Positions 34,048-42,814 of a stretch of 64,000 nt of DNA are shown piece after piece (position 1 is the first letter of the stretch; each line of letters opens with the position of its first letter). Source of the DNA: Streptomyces sp. NBC_01431 (lineage in GTDB: Bacteria > Actinomycetota > Actinomycetes > Streptomycetales > Streptomycetaceae); NCBI RefSeq assembly GCF_036231355.1, contig NZ_CP109496.1:3658001-3722000 (forward strand). The letters run 5' to 3'. The notes beneath the pieces are model-generated. The model did not search any database, had not been told where the DNA came from, and saw only the letters and a list, made by a program, of their open reading frames with translations. Both the position numbers and the translations under genes were made by a program.

Positions 34048-34863
34048 ATGCGCGTACTGGTCGTGACCGCGGTGGCGGCGGAGGCGAACTCCGTCGCCGC
34101 CGGCCTCGCGCTCGCCGGCTACACGCCCCTGGACACGGAGCCCGAAGCAGAACACGCGCCCGCCGCACCTGCCTCGCCGGAGACGGACCCCTCACCCGTA
34201 CGCGCACCCGCCTCGTCCGGGGTCCGGCCCGCTCCTTCGCGCCCCACCAGCCCGACGCCGCCCGTTCGCTGGCGCGGTTCCGGCGGGCACCGCGTCGATG
34301 TGCTGGCCGCCGGGGTGGGTCCCGCGGCCGCCGCGGCCGGTGCCGCCGCCGCGCTCGCCACGGCCCCGTACGACCTGGTCGTCTCGGCCGGGATCGGGGG
34401 CGGATTCCCCGCCCCGCTCGGCTCCCTCGTCGTCGCCTCCGAGATCGTCGCGGCCGATCTGGGCGCCGGCTCGGCCGACGGCTTCATCCCCGTCACCGCG
34501 CTCGGCTTCGGGCGCGACACGCTGCACCCCCACCTACCCCTGACCCGCGCGGTGGCGCGGGCGCTCGGCGCCCTGGTGGGCCCGGTCCTCACCGTCACGA
34601 CCGCGACCGGCACCGCCGAACGGGCCGCCGAGCTGCTGGCCCGCCACCCGTCCGCCGCCGCCGAGGCGATGGAGGGCTTCGGTGTCGCCGAGGCCGCCGA
34701 CCGGTTCGGAGTGCCGGTACTGGAGATCCGCGCGGTCTCCAACTCCGTTGGCCCGCGTGACCGTTCGGCCTGGCGGATCGGTGACGCGCTCGCCGCGCTC
34801 ACCGAGGCGTTCGGGAAGTTCCCGCCCGTACTGGAGAGTTGGACCAGCCATGAGCCCGTCTGA
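34048..34863 (+). CDS. mqnB: Futalosine hydrolase (menaquinone pathway)
   Basis: 271 aa. It cleaves futalosine to dehypoxanthine futalosine and hypoxanthine in the futalosine route to menaquinone. It belongs to the nucleoside phosphorylase/MTAN fold: M-R-V-L-V-V-T-A-V-A-A-E strand, G-V-G-P-A-A-A-A-A, S-A-G-I-G-G-G-F, and the catalytic region A-E-A-M-E-G-F-G-V-A near residues 210-219. A Pro/Ala/Glu-rich stretch of about 50 residues (about 31-80) interrupts the normal fold after the first strand and is likely a disordered loop. Its last 14 bases overlap mqnD, so the two are coupled. Confidence 0.9.
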   Translation: MRVLVVTAVAAEANSVAAGLALAGYTPLDTEPEAEHAPAAPASPETDPSPVRAPASSGVRPAPSRPTSPTPPVRWRGSGGHRVDVLAAGVGPAAAAAGAAAALATAPYDLVVSAGIGGGFPAPLGSLVVASEIVAADLGAGSADGFIPVTALGFGRDTLHPHLPLTRAVARALGALVGPVLTVTTATGTAERAAELLARHPSAAAEAMEGFGVAEAADRFGVPVLEIRAVSNSVGPRDRSAWRIGDALAALTEAFGKFPPVLESWTSHEPV

Positions 34864-35749
34864 GCCGTTGAAGATCGCCTACTCTCCCTGCCCGAACGAC
34901 ACCTTCGTCTTCGACGCCTGGGCGCACGGCCGGGTACCCGGCGCGCCCGCCCTGGACGTCACGTTCGCCGACATCGACATCACCAACGGCATGGCCGAAC
35001 GCGGCGAGTTCGACGTGCTCAAGGTGTCGTACGCGGTGCTGCCGTGGGTCCTGGACGAGTACGCGCTGCTGCCGTGCGGCGGCGCGCTCGGCCGGGGCTG
35101 CGGCCCGCTGGTCCTCACCCGGGAACCGGACGATGGGGGCACCTCCCTGCTCAAGCGCGGCCGAGAGCTTGGGGGACTCACCGGCAGGACCGTCGCCGTA
35201 CCGAGCGAGAAGTCGACGGCGTACCTGCTGTTCCGCCTCTGGGCCGCGGACGTCGTACCCGGCGGAGTCGGCGAGGTCGTGGTGATGCCGTTCCACGAGA
35301 TCATGCCCGCGGTGCGCGACGGCAGGGTCGACGCCGGACTCGTCATCCACGAGGCGCGGTTCACCTACCAGCAGTACGGGCTGCACTCACTGGCCGACAT
35401 GGGCGAGTACTGGGAGCAGACCACCGGGCTGCCCATCCCGCTCGGCGCGATCATCGCCAAGCGCTCGCTCGGCGCGGACACGCTGCGGCTGCTCGCCGCC
35501 TCTGCCCGGACCTCCGTGCGGGCCGCCTGGGACGATCCCGAGGCGTCCCGGCCGTACGTACTGGAGCACGCGCAGGAGATGGACCCGGCGGTGGCCGACC
35601 GGCACATCGGGCTCTACGTCAACGAGTTCACCGCCGACCTCGGCGAGGACGGCTACGCCGCGGTGCGCGGGCTGCTGACACGCGCCGCGGCCGAGGGGCT
35701 CGTTCCGCCCCTCGGCCGCGATGCGCTCGGTTTCGTCCCCCAGGTGTGA
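34850..35749 (+). CDS. mqnD: 1,4-dihydroxy-6-naphthoate synthase (menaquinone pathway)
   Basis: 299 aa. It converts cyclic dehypoxanthine futalosine to 1,4-dihydroxy-6-naphthoate. The fold is that of periplasmic-binding-like MqnA/MqnD enzymes: Y-S-P-C-P-N-D-T-F-V-F-D-A near residues 11-23, then G-E-F-D-V-L-K-V-S-Y, a central P-S-E-K-S-T-A-Y-L-L-F-R-L, and V-I-H-E-A-R-F-T-Y carrying a key histidine. Start ATG 34850 lies inside the end of mqnB (14-bp overlap). The stop codon lies inside a 26-bp tandem duplication. Confidence 0.95.
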   Translation: MSPSEPLKIAYSPCPNDTFVFDAWAHGRVPGAPALDVTFADIDITNGMAERGEFDVLKVSYAVLPWVLDEYALLPCGGALGRGCGPLVLTREPDDGGTSLLKRGRELGGLTGRTVAVPSEKSTAYLLFRLWAADVVPGGVGEVVVMPFHEIMPAVRDGRVDAGLVIHEARFTYQQYGLHSLADMGEYWEQTTGLPIPLGAIIAKRSLGADTLRLLAASARTSVRAAWDDPEASRPYVLEHAQEMDPAVADRHIGLYVNEFTADLGEDGYAAVRGLLTRAAAEGLVPPLGRDALGFVPQV

Positions 35750-35786
35750 CGGCGTTGCGCGTCCCCCGGGTGTAACGGCGTTACAC
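35735..35786 (+). repeat. 26-bp tandem duplication across the mqnD stop codon
   Basis: 35735-35760 and 35761-35786 share 22 of 26 bases (each starts GTCCCCC). The first copy holds the mqnD stop codon; the second runs into the end of the convergent cold-shock gene and contains GTGTAAC/GTTACAC arms that may serve as a small terminator. Confidence 0.7.
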
Positions 35787-36164
35787 GTCCAGCTGGTCGG
35801 CGACCGCCCGCAGCAGGCCGCCGATCTTCTTGCCCGCCGCCTTGTCGGGGTAGCGGCCCTTCTCCAGCATCGGCGTGATGTTCTCCAGCAGTGTCGTCAG
35901 GTCCTGCACGATGGAGGCCAGTTCATCGGGCTTGCGGCGCTGGGCCGCGGCCACCGACGGGGCCGGGTCAAGGACCGTGACGGAAAGGGCCTGGTCACCG
36001 CGCTGTCCGGCGACGACGCCGAACTCGACGCGCTGTCCGGGCTTGAGTGCGTCGACTCCAGCGGGGAGCACGGAGGAGTGGACGAAGACGTCGCCGCCGT
36101 CGTCCCGGGAGAGAAAGCCGAAGCCCTTCTCGCTGTTGAACCACTTGACCTTGCCGGTGGGCAC
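35781..36164 (-). CDS. Cold-shock domain protein with C-terminal helical extension
   Basis: 127 aa. The first 65 residues are a CspA-type OB fold with RNP1 K-G-F-G-F-L and RNP2 V-F-V-H-S-S-V, binding single-stranded nucleic acid. Unlike normal 67-aa Csp proteins it has an extra 60-residue tail (P-D-E-L-A-S-I-V-Q-D-L-T-T-L-L-E-N) of amphipathic helices that could mediate oligomerisation or partner binding. GTG 36164 follows GAGGAC. The leader carries TCCTCG-type repeats and an 8-bp hairpin (36233-36253), possibly RNA-level control. Confidence 0.9.
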   Translation of the reverse strand: MPTGKVKWFNSEKGFGFLSRDDGGDVFVHSSVLPAGVDALKPGQRVEFGVVAGQRGDQALSVTVLDPAPSVAAAQRRKPDELASIVQDLTTLLENITPMLEKGRYPDKAAGKKIGGLLRAVADQLDV

Positions 36165-36232
36165 GTCTGTCCTCGTCCTCGTACTCGTCGTTGTGTGCGG
36201 GGCGCCGAAAAACGGCTCTGGATAGCACTACA

Positions 36233-36253
36233 GCGGGTCGCCTTCCGACCCGC
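36233..36253 (-). promoter_or_regulatory. Hairpin upstream of the long cold-shock gene
   Basis: GCGGGTCG (36233-36240) and CGACCCGC (36246-36253) form a perfect 8-bp stem with a 5-nt loop in the divergent promoter region. It could affect the leader RNA or be a protein site. Confidence 0.35.
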
Positions 36254-36322
36254 CGACACCAAGGCTAATGGTCCAGGGGCTGCTGACAAGACGTCCCGGC
36301 CTGTCCTTACGTGCAGGGGAAC

Positions 36323-36334
36323 TACCCTGGCGGG
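36323..36334 (+). promoter_or_regulatory. Putative leaderless promoter of the small membrane protein gene
   Basis: TACCCT (36323-36328) is 6 nt before GTG 36335, and no ribosome site is present. Confidence 0.5.
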
Positions 36335-36589
36335 GTGAGTACCGAAACCCAAGCCAGGACCGACCACGACGCCCCCGGCCCCGGTGATCGGCTGGTTCGC
36401 GTCGGCGCCGTCGTCTTCTTCGTCGGCGCGCTCGCCACGCTGGTCACGGTGGCGCCGCTGTTCCTGCACACCGCGCCGTTCCCGTCGTTCGCCTATCTCG
36501 TCTGCATGCTGATGGGCGTCGGCTTCCTGATCGCGGGCGCGGGCGTGCTGCGTTCCATCGCGGCGCAGCGCCGCCAGGCACGTACCTGA
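36335..36589 (+). CDS. Small two-span membrane protein
   Basis: 84 aa. A polar N-terminus of 20 residues is followed by two membrane spans (about 22-45 and 50-72) and a basic tail (R-S-I-A-A-Q-R-R-Q-A-R). The pattern resembles small conserved actinobacterial membrane proteins of unknown role. GTG 36335 is preferred because a TACCCT box sits at leaderless spacing. It is divergent from the cold-shock gene and convergent with the HAD gene; a 12-bp palindrome GCGAGGCCTCGC (36633-36644) lies between it and the HAD stop. Confidence 0.75.
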   Translation: MSTETQARTDHDAPGPGDRLVRVGAVVFFVGALATLVTVAPLFLHTAPFPSFAYLVCMLMGVGFLIAGAGVLRSIAAQRRQART

Positions 36590-36646
36590 GGTGCCCGGCG
36601 GGCGGCTTGAGGGGCCCGACCTGTACGTAAGTGCGAGGCCTCGCTG

Positions 36647-37270
36647 TCAAGCCCCTTCGGCCACGTAACCCTTCAACCAGGCCGGAAATGACGTCAGATC
36701 GCCGAGGATGACGTCCGCACCGGCCTCGCGCAGCTCGTCCGCGCCGATCGGCCCGGTCGGCACCGCGACCGACAGGGCGCCCGCGGCGCGCGCCCCGAGC
36801 ACATCGCCGAGGTGGTCGCCGACGTACACCGCGGCGCCGTGCTCGCGCAGCGCGGTCGCCTTGCCCTCGGCCCAGAGCCCGCCGACGACCTCGTCCGGGA
36901 CGATGCCGAGGTGGTCGAGGTGCAGCCTGGCCTGCGGCGCGTTCTTGGCGGTGACGACGACCGCGCGCCCCCCGAGCTCCCGCACCGCGCGCACCGCGTC
37001 GGCCGCGCCGGGCAGCGCGGGCGAGGGCAGGATCGCGCGCCTGGGGTAGATCTCACGGTATTTGACGACCATCTCGGCTATGAGCTCCTCGGGGAACCAG
37101 TGCCGCAGCTCCCAGTCCAGCGGCGGCCCGAGCCGGCCGACAGCCTGGTCGGCGTCGATGAACGTCCCGGTCGCGGCGGAAAGCTCCTGGTAGACGGCGT
37201 GGATACCGGGTCGTGTGTCGATCAGGGTCATGTCGAGGTCGAAGCCGACCGTGGGCACGTTCGTGGGCAT
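36647..37270 (-). CDS. HAD-superfamily hydrolase (phosphoglycolate-phosphatase-like)
   Basis: 207 aa. The catalytic motif is F-D-L-D-M-T-L-I-D near residues 9-17, with the nucleophile Asp first and the acid/base Asp two residues later. Motif III is the V-V-V-T-A-K-N region, and the late V-Y-V-G-D-H-L-G-D-V-L pair binds Mg. A cap domain of helices lies in between (about 25-85), as in subfamily I. It is a cytoplasmic phosphatase, substrate unknown. ATG 37270 fits a CACAAT box 7 nt upstream; ATG 37279 is the alternative. Confidence 0.88.
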   Translation of the reverse strand: MPTNVPTVGFDLDMTLIDTRPGIHAVYQELSAATGTFIDADQAVGRLGPPLDWELRHWFPEELIAEMVVKYREIYPRRAILPSPALPGAADAVRAVRELGGRAVVVTAKNAPQARLHLDHLGIVPDEVVGGLWAEGKATALREHGAAVYVGDHLGDVLGARAAGALSVAVPTGPIGADELREAGADVILGDLTSFPAWLKGYVAEGA

Positions 37271-37405
37271 GCGAGCCATTGTGCCCAGACGCCGCGCGCG
37301 CCCGGCCGCGCCGGGGGCCCGCCCCGGCGCGATCCCCCGGAGGGTCTCGGGAAGGAAGGGGCGGGGGTGGGGAGAACGCCCCTAACCGCCCAGGGGGGAC
37401 ACCCC

Positions 37406-38380
37406 CTACCGCCCACCCCTCCGCGCCCGCCACACCAAGAACGCCGCCGACGTCACCGCCGCCACCCTGATGAGCCACGGCCACATACCGCTCAGCGCCG
37501 CGCCCATCTCACCCTGGGCGATCGGGTCGCCCCAGCGTCCGTCCTGGCGGCCCCAGAGCCAGACCAGGCCGCCCAGGAGCGTCAGGCCCGGCATGCCCAG
37601 GACCGCCCACTTCACCTCCGCGCGGCTGAGCCTGCGGGACGCGTACGCCAGGAGCCAGCCCGCGCCCAGCGCCAGCCACAGGCCGAACAGCGCTCCCGCC
37701 ACGAGCAGCGCCGCCGCGAACAGCAGGAGGGGGTTCGTCACGCCGCCCCCGGGGCGGGTGGCGCGGCGCAGGCGCAGTCGGCCCCGCCGCGGCGATTCGA
37801 CATCGACATCGGCATCGACGTCGGCCTCCACCGCGACGGCTTCCGCCTCCTCCTCTTCCAGCGGCGGCTTCAGCAGTTCCGGGATCTCCACCCCGCCCAC
37901 GAACCCCGCGACGGAGTCACCCGCACCACCGAGCGGGCCGGGCTGCACCCGCCACCAGTCGGGTTCGACGCCCTGCGCGCCGAGTTCGTCCATGCCCGCC
38001 AGATGCGGCGGCGAGGGCACGACGGGCGGTGCCGCCTCATCGGCCCCGCGCGGGCGCGGAACGCGTTTTCCCCGGCCGGGGAACAGCCGGTCGCGCTGGG
38101 CCGGCACGCCCGGCTCGGGCTCCGCGGGCGGGGCGACGTACGGGGTGCCGGACCCCGACGCCGCCGTCTCCACGACCTCCTCCGGCGTCCCGAACCGCCC
38201 GAGGATCCGCCGCACCGTCGCCGGCGTCTCAGTCGCGTACTTCGCCCGCTGCCGGTCGATGTCGTTGCGCAGCGCCGACACCAGCCGCATCCGGTCCCCG
38301 GACGGCAGCTGACGCTGCTGGGCCAGGTCGCCCACCCGGCTCAGGTAGTCGTAGACCAGCTGGTCGCTCTCGATCCCCAC
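37406..38380 (-). CDS. Membrane protein with HAAS-like N-terminal domain
   Basis: 324 aa. The N-terminal 60 residues (Y-L-S-R-V-G-D-L-A-Q...P-A-T-V-R-R-I-L-G-R-F-G-T-P-E-E-V-V-E) form the helical HAAS/permease-prefix signature found in proteins that sense or link to two-component or transporter partners. A Pro/Glu/Val-rich linker (about 75-210) follows, then four membrane spans near residues 215-320. Partner unknown. GTG 38380 has GGAGGGGAAG just upstream. It is divergent from the helicase-associated gene. Confidence 0.78.
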   Translation of the reverse strand: MGIESDQLVYDYLSRVGDLAQQRQLPSGDRMRLVSALRNDIDRQRAKYATETPATVRRILGRFGTPEEVVETAASGSGTPYVAPPAEPEPGVPAQRDRLFPGRGKRVPRPRGADEAAPPVVPSPPHLAGMDELGAQGVEPDWWRVQPGPLGGAGDSVAGFVGGVEIPELLKPPLEEEEAEAVAVEADVDADVDVESPRRGRLRLRRATRPGGGVTNPLLLFAAALLVAGALFGLWLALGAGWLLAYASRRLSRAEVKWAVLGMPGLTLLGGLVWLWGRQDGRWGDPIAQGEMGAALSGMWPWLIRVAAVTSAAFLVWRARRGGR

Positions 38381-38570
38381 GCGCGCTTCCCCTCCGCGGT
38401 CCCCGCCCCGCCCCCCGAGCTCTTGAGGAGCAGGGGGACCCTCAGCCTCCCTGAGAGCCGCCGTCCGCCGGTCCGGTCGCGTTTTGGACACCGGCTCTGG
38501 CTCCTGACGGTAGCGCGCAGCGGCTAACGTGGGGCGGATGGGGACCGGCCAGCGCAATCAGGAGGCGCAC

Positions 38571-41039
38571 GTGCCCGACACGACGACCGGCACGGCCGGC
38601 ACGACGAGCAGGGCTGCCTCGGCACCCCGCACCCTCGCCGAGGCGCTGCGCGTCCGCACCGACGACTCGCTCGCCGCCCTGCTGCGGACCCGCCCCGACC
38701 TGCTCAGCCCGGTCCCCGGCGACCTCACCCAGCTCGCCACCAGGGCCGCCACCAGGGCCTCCGTCGTCCGCGCCCTTGAACGGCTCGACACGTTCGCCCT
38801 CCAGACCGCCCAGGCCCTCGCCGTCGCACCCGACCCGGCCCCGTACGACACCGTACGGAGCCTGCTCGCGGGGGACGACGGCGATCAGGCCGTCGAGGAC
38901 GCGCTGCCCGGTGCGGTCGCGGCGCTGCGCGAGCAGGCGCTCGTGTGGGGCGGCGACGACCGGCTGCGGCTCGTGCGGACCGCCCGGGAACTGCTCGCGC
39001 CCTCCCCCACGCACCTCTCCGCCACGGGCCTCGGGCCGACCGTCGCCGAGGCGATCTCGGGAATGTCGCCGGGCCGCGTCCAGGAGATCCTCCGGGCGGC
39101 GGGGCTGCCGGCCACCCACGACCCGGTCTCCGCGATCGCCGCGCTGACCTCCCTGTTCACCGACCGCACCCGCATGGCCGCCCTGCTCGACACGGCCCCG
39201 TCCGAAGCGCTGACGGTGCTGGACCGCCTGGTGTGGGGGCCTCCGTACGGCGAGGTCTCCGCCGATCCGCCGCCCCCCGTGCGCTGGCTGCGCGACCACG
39301 GCCTGCTGCTCCCGGCCTCGCCGCGCACCCTGGTCCTGCCGCGCGAAGTCGCTCTGCACCTGCGCGCCGGGCGCGCGCACCGGGCGCCCGAGCCGATGGC
39401 GCCCGCCGTGGCGCCGCTGCGCGAGTACCGTCCACAGGCTGTGGACGCGGCCGCCGCGGGCCAGGCGTTCACCGCGCTGACCACCGTCGAGGACCTGCTC
39501 GCCGAGTGGAACGAGGGCGGCCCCGCCGTGCTGCGGGCCGGCGGTCTGTCCGTACGGGATCTCAAGCGCACCGCGACCGCCCTCGACGTCTCCGAGCCGA
39601 TCGCCGCGTTCTGGCTCGAACTCGCTTATGCGGCAGGCCTGTTGGCCTCCGACGGCGAGGCGGACGAGCGGTTCGCGCCGACCCCCGAGTACGACGACTG
39701 GCTGGAGCTGCCGCCCGCCGAGCGGTGGGGCCGGCTCGCCGTGGCCTGGCTCGCCGCGACCCGCACGCCTGGGCTCGTCGGCGACCAGGACAGCAAGGGC
39801 CGCACCCTCGCCGCGCTCGGCCCCGACCTCGACCGCTCCCCCGCGCCCGAGGTCCGCCGTCGCGTCCTCGCCCTGCTCGCGACGCTGCCCGACGCCACCT
39901 CCCCGGACCCCCAGTCGCTGATCGACCGGCTGCGCTGGGAGCACCCGGCCCGCAGCGGCCCGGACGACCTGCGCTCGCGGCTCGCCCAATGGACGCTGTC
40001 CGAGGCCGAGTTGCTGGGGTTGACCGGCCGGGGCGCGCTCACCACGCACGGCCGCGCCCTGCTCACCCCGGCCTCCGGCGCCCTCGAACTCGACGCCGTC
40101 GGCCACCTCGCCGCGCAGGCGCTCGCCCCGCATCTTCCCGAGCCCGTCGACCACATACTGCTCCAGGCCGATCTGACGGCGGTCGCGCCCGGCCCGCTGC
40201 GCAGACCGCTCGCCGCGATGCTCGGGGTGCTCGCCGACATCGAGTCCAAGGGCGGCGCCACCGTCTACCGCTTCACCCCCGGCTCGGTGCGCCGCGCCCT
40301 CGACGCGGGCCAGACCGCCGCCGACCTCCAGGCCTTCCTGACCGAACACAGCCGTACGCCGGTGCCGCAGCCGCTCAGCTACCTGATCGACGATGTGGCC
40401 CGCCGACACGGCCACCTGCGGGTGGGTGTGGCCTCGGCCTATGTGCGCTGTGACGACGAATCGATGCTGGGCGAGATCCTCGCCGACAAGCGCAGCCAGC
40501 CGCTGCGGCTGCGCCGGCTCGCCCCGACGGTCCTGGCCACCACGGCCGAACCGGGCGCCCTGCTCGACGGGTTGCGCTCGATGGGCTACGCGCCTGCCGC
40601 CGAGTCCGCCGAGGGCGATGTCGTGATCACCCGCGCCGACTCCCGTCGTACCCCGCGCCGCGCGGCGCCCGTGCCGGTTCCCGACGGCCCGCCGCTGCCC
40701 GACGAGACGCTGCTCGACGCGGCCGTGCGCGCGATCCGCGCGGGCGACACGGCCGCCACCGTCGTACGCAAGGAGCCGGAGGCGGCCCGCACCGACGGCT
40801 CGCTGCCGCGCACCTCGCCCGCCGAGACGCTGGCCACCGTGCAGGCGGCGGCCATGACCGGCTCGGCGGTGTGGATCGGCTACGTGAACGCGGAGGGCGC
40901 CGCCAGCCAGCGGGTCATCGCGCCGGTACGGGTGGAGGGCGGCTTCGTCACCGCGTACGACCACACGGCGGACGAAGTCCGCACCTACCCCCTGCACCGC
41001 ATCACAGGCGTAGCAGAACTAGCCGACGACCCCGCCTGA
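38571..41039 (+). CDS. Helicase-associated (XPB/Ssl2-related) domain protein
   Basis: About 822 aa. The N-terminal two thirds are Leu/Ala/Arg-rich helices with repeated winged-helix-like patterns (V-V-R-A-L-E-R-L-D near residue 60). The C-terminal part (about 600-820) is the helicase-associated XPB/Ssl2-like domain: Q-P-L-S-Y-L-I-D-D-V-A-R-R-H-G-H-L-R-V-G and V-W-I-G-Y-V-N-A-E-G. There is no Walker A motif, so it is not itself a helicase; it may partner the XPB helicase 2 kb downstream. GTG 38571 lies behind AGGAGG; ATG 38538 follows a TAACGT box and could be a leaderless start. Confidence 0.82.
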   Translation: MPDTTTGTAGTTSRAASAPRTLAEALRVRTDDSLAALLRTRPDLLSPVPGDLTQLATRAATRASVVRALERLDTFALQTAQALAVAPDPAPYDTVRSLLAGDDGDQAVEDALPGAVAALREQALVWGGDDRLRLVRTARELLAPSPTHLSATGLGPTVAEAISGMSPGRVQEILRAAGLPATHDPVSAIAALTSLFTDRTRMAALLDTAPSEALTVLDRLVWGPPYGEVSADPPPPVRWLRDHGLLLPASPRTLVLPREVALHLRAGRAHRAPEPMAPAVAPLREYRPQAVDAAAAGQAFTALTTVEDLLAEWNEGGPAVLRAGGLSVRDLKRTATALDVSEPIAAFWLELAYAAGLLASDGEADERFAPTPEYDDWLELPPAERWGRLAVAWLAATRTPGLVGDQDSKGRTLAALGPDLDRSPAPEVRRRVLALLATLPDATSPDPQSLIDRLRWEHPARSGPDDLRSRLAQWTLSEAELLGLTGRGALTTHGRALLTPASGALELDAVGHLAAQALAPHLPEPVDHILLQADLTAVAPGPLRRPLAAMLGVLADIESKGGATVYRFTPGSVRRALDAGQTAADLQAFLTEHSRTPVPQPLSYLIDDVARRHGHLRVGVASAYVRCDDESMLGEILADKRSQPLRLRRLAPTVLATTAEPGALLDGLRSMGYAPAAESAEGDVVITRADSRRTPRRAAPVPVPDGPPLPDETLLDAAVRAIRAGDTAATVVRKEPEAARTDGSLPRTSPAETLATVQAAAMTGSAVWIGYVNAEGAASQRVIAPVRVEGGFVTAYDHTADEVRTYPLHRITGVAELADDPA

Positions 41040-41363
41040 CCCCCACTTTCAAGGGGCGCGAGGACCTGCGCGCTCAACCACGCACGCCCCGCAGCCAACA
41101 TCGGGCCCCTTCAAGGGGCGCGGGGAACTGCGCGACCAACCACGCACGGTCCGCTGCCAACACCCCACCCCACCCACCCACCCACCCAAGGGGCGCGAGG
41201 AACTGCGCGCTCAACCACGCACGGTCCGCACCCCGAAACGGGGTTGAGGGGCGCGGGGAACTGCGCGAACGACCACGCACGACCCGCAGCCAACATCCCA
41301 CCCCACCCCACCGAGGGCAGCCCGCACCCGACGACCCGACGACCCGCACCCCCCGCGGAGCGC
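41040..41363. repeat. Intergenic repeat region B (four tandem copies)
   Basis: 324 bp between the convergent helicase-associated and SPFH genes. Four copies of the AAGGGGCGCG-GG-A-CTGCGCG repeat start near 41051, 41113, 41188 and 41246, about 60-75 bp apart, each followed by a CCACGCACG-CCGC block and, in three, by GCCAACA. A C-rich tract at 41168-41187 encodes a G-quadruplex motif on the minus strand. No gene is seen. Confidence 0.8.
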
Positions 41364-42551
41364 CTAGTCGACGTTGACCGGCCCATCCCCCTTGCCCGAA
41401 CCACGCTCGGCGTTGCCGGAGAGCAGACCGGGCAGCGAGAGCTGCCGGTCGCTCTTGTCGCCACGCGGCTCAGACCCGCTCAGGTTCTGCCGGACGGAGT
41501 CGAGAATCGTCAGCCCCTGCCCGACAAGCCCCGCCGCGATCTCGCCCAAGCCATCCGCCCCGTTGAGCACGTTGACGTTCGCCCCCGCGAGGCCCCCCGC
41601 GGCCTCCTTCACGATCTGCGGCAGCTGGTCGATCAGCATCCGGTCGAGCGCCACCCGGTCGTACGACGCGGCGGCCTCGGCCTGGATCTTCATCCGCTCC
41701 GCCTCCGCGATCGCGAGGACCTTGATGCGCTCGGCCTCGGCCTGCGCGGGCTTGACGATCTCGGCGACCAGCTGCTGCTGGCGGAGCTCGGCCGCGCGCT
41801 GGGCCAGCTCGGTCTGCGCGGCGAGCACCTCCTGCTGGGCGTGCGCCTGCGCGAGCGGACCGGCCTGGGCCGCGTGGGCCTGGGCCCGGTCGACCTCGGC
41901 GGAGTACTCGGCCTTGACGACCGCGGTCTGGCGGGCGTACTCGGCCTGGTTGCGCGCGGCCACCTGCTCCGCCTCCACCGAGGCCTGGGTGGCCTGCGCC
42001 TGCGCGATCTGGGCCTGGCGCTGGATGGCCGCCTTGTGCGGCGCGGACATCGCGTCGATGTAGCCGACGTCGCCGTCGTCGATCGACTGGATCTGGAGCG
42101 AGTCCACGATCAGGCCGATCTTCGCCATCTCGGTCTTGGAGGTCTCCAGGACCTCGGCGGCGAGCTTCTGCCGCTCGGTGACGATCTCCTCGACGGTCAT
42201 CGATCCGATGATGGACCGCAGGTGACCGGCGAAGATCCGGCCGGTCAGGACCGACATCTGGTCCTGGTCGGACAGGAAGCGCTGGCCCGCGTTGACGATG
42301 CTCTCGTTGTCGTTGCCCACCTTGAACGCGATCACGGCGCGCACGTGCAGCGCGATGCCCTGCCGGGTCACACAGGTCTCGGTGACCTCGGCCTCGCACA
42401 TCGAAAGCGTGAGGAAGCGGGTCTTGCGGAAGATCGGCAGGACGAACTTGCCGTGGCCGGTCACTACCCGGAACGGGGCGCCCCCAAGGCCGCGCCTGCC
42501 ACCGGAGATCAGCATTGCCTCGTCGGGGGCGGGAACCCGGTAACCGAACAT
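41364..42551 (-). CDS. SPFH/Band 7 (flotillin-like) protein
   Basis: 395 aa. The SPFH domain occupies about 25-190 (R-V-V-T-G-H-G-K-F-V-L-P-I-F-R-K, then V-T-R-Q-G-I-A-L-H-V-R-A-V-I-A-F-K-V-G). A long Ala/Gln/Glu-rich coiled coil (about 195-320) with A-E-A-E-R-I-K-V follows, the usual oligomerisation stalk of flotillins, which organise membrane microdomains. There is no strong transmembrane segment, only a short N-terminal hydrophobic patch. ATG 42551 follows AAGGAGACAAAGG. It is 11 bp behind an NfeD-like gene. Confidence 0.92.
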   Translation of the reverse strand: MFGYRVPAPDEAMLISGGRRGLGGAPFRVVTGHGKFVLPIFRKTRFLTLSMCEAEVTETCVTRQGIALHVRAVIAFKVGNDNESIVNAGQRFLSDQDQMSVLTGRIFAGHLRSIIGSMTVEEIVTERQKLAAEVLETSKTEMAKIGLIVDSLQIQSIDDGDVGYIDAMSAPHKAAIQRQAQIAQAQATQASVEAEQVAARNQAEYARQTAVVKAEYSAEVDRAQAHAAQAGPLAQAHAQQEVLAAQTELAQRAAELRQQQLVAEIVKPAQAEAERIKVLAIAEAERMKIQAEAAASYDRVALDRMLIDQLPQIVKEAAGGLAGANVNVLNGADGLGEIAAGLVGQGLTILDSVRQNLSGSEPRGDKSDRQLSLPGLLSGNAERGSGKGDGPVNVD

Positions 42552-42562
42552 CCTTTGTCTCC

Positions 42563-42814
42563 TTAGCCGGCGTCGGCGGCGTCGCCGCCCAACGCGTCCA
42601 ACGGATCGGCCCACTCGATGACGTCCACCTGGCGGGTGCCACGTGATCCGATCACGAGTACGGTCGCCCCCTTCGGGAGGGGTTCCTCCGACCAGGCGAG
42701 GAAGGCCTCGGAGCCGCCCCTGACACTCACCAGGATCTCGCCGGGACCGGCGGCTCCGCGAGTGGCGACGAGCAGCACTCCGGGACAGCCGATGACCGCA
42801 TCGTCCTCGTACAC
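42563..42814 (-). CDS. Small NfeD-like OB-fold protein upstream of the flotillin gene
   Basis: 83 aa. The pattern G-A-A-G-P-G-E-I-L-V-S-V-R-G-G-S-E-A-F-L-A-W-S-E-E-P-L-P-K-G-A-T-V-L-V-I resembles the soluble OB domain of NfeD proteins, which are encoded beside SPFH genes in many bacteria and bind them. It lacks the usual membrane spans, so it would act in the cytoplasm. GTG 42814 leaves 11 bp to the flotillin start, so the two are co-transcribed. The family call is by pattern and neighbourhood only. Confidence 0.65.
   Translation of the reverse strand: MYEDDAVIGCPGVLLVATRGAAGPGEILVSVRGGSEAFLAWSEEPLPKGATVLVIGSRGTRQVDVIEWADPLDALGGDAADAG

Noticed and set aside
39428..39448. Second DnaA-box-like palindrome (GTCCACAGGCTGTGGAC)
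   Set aside because: It lies inside coding sequence (codons R-P-Q-A-V-D) and one outer base departs from the consensus; likely codon-driven.
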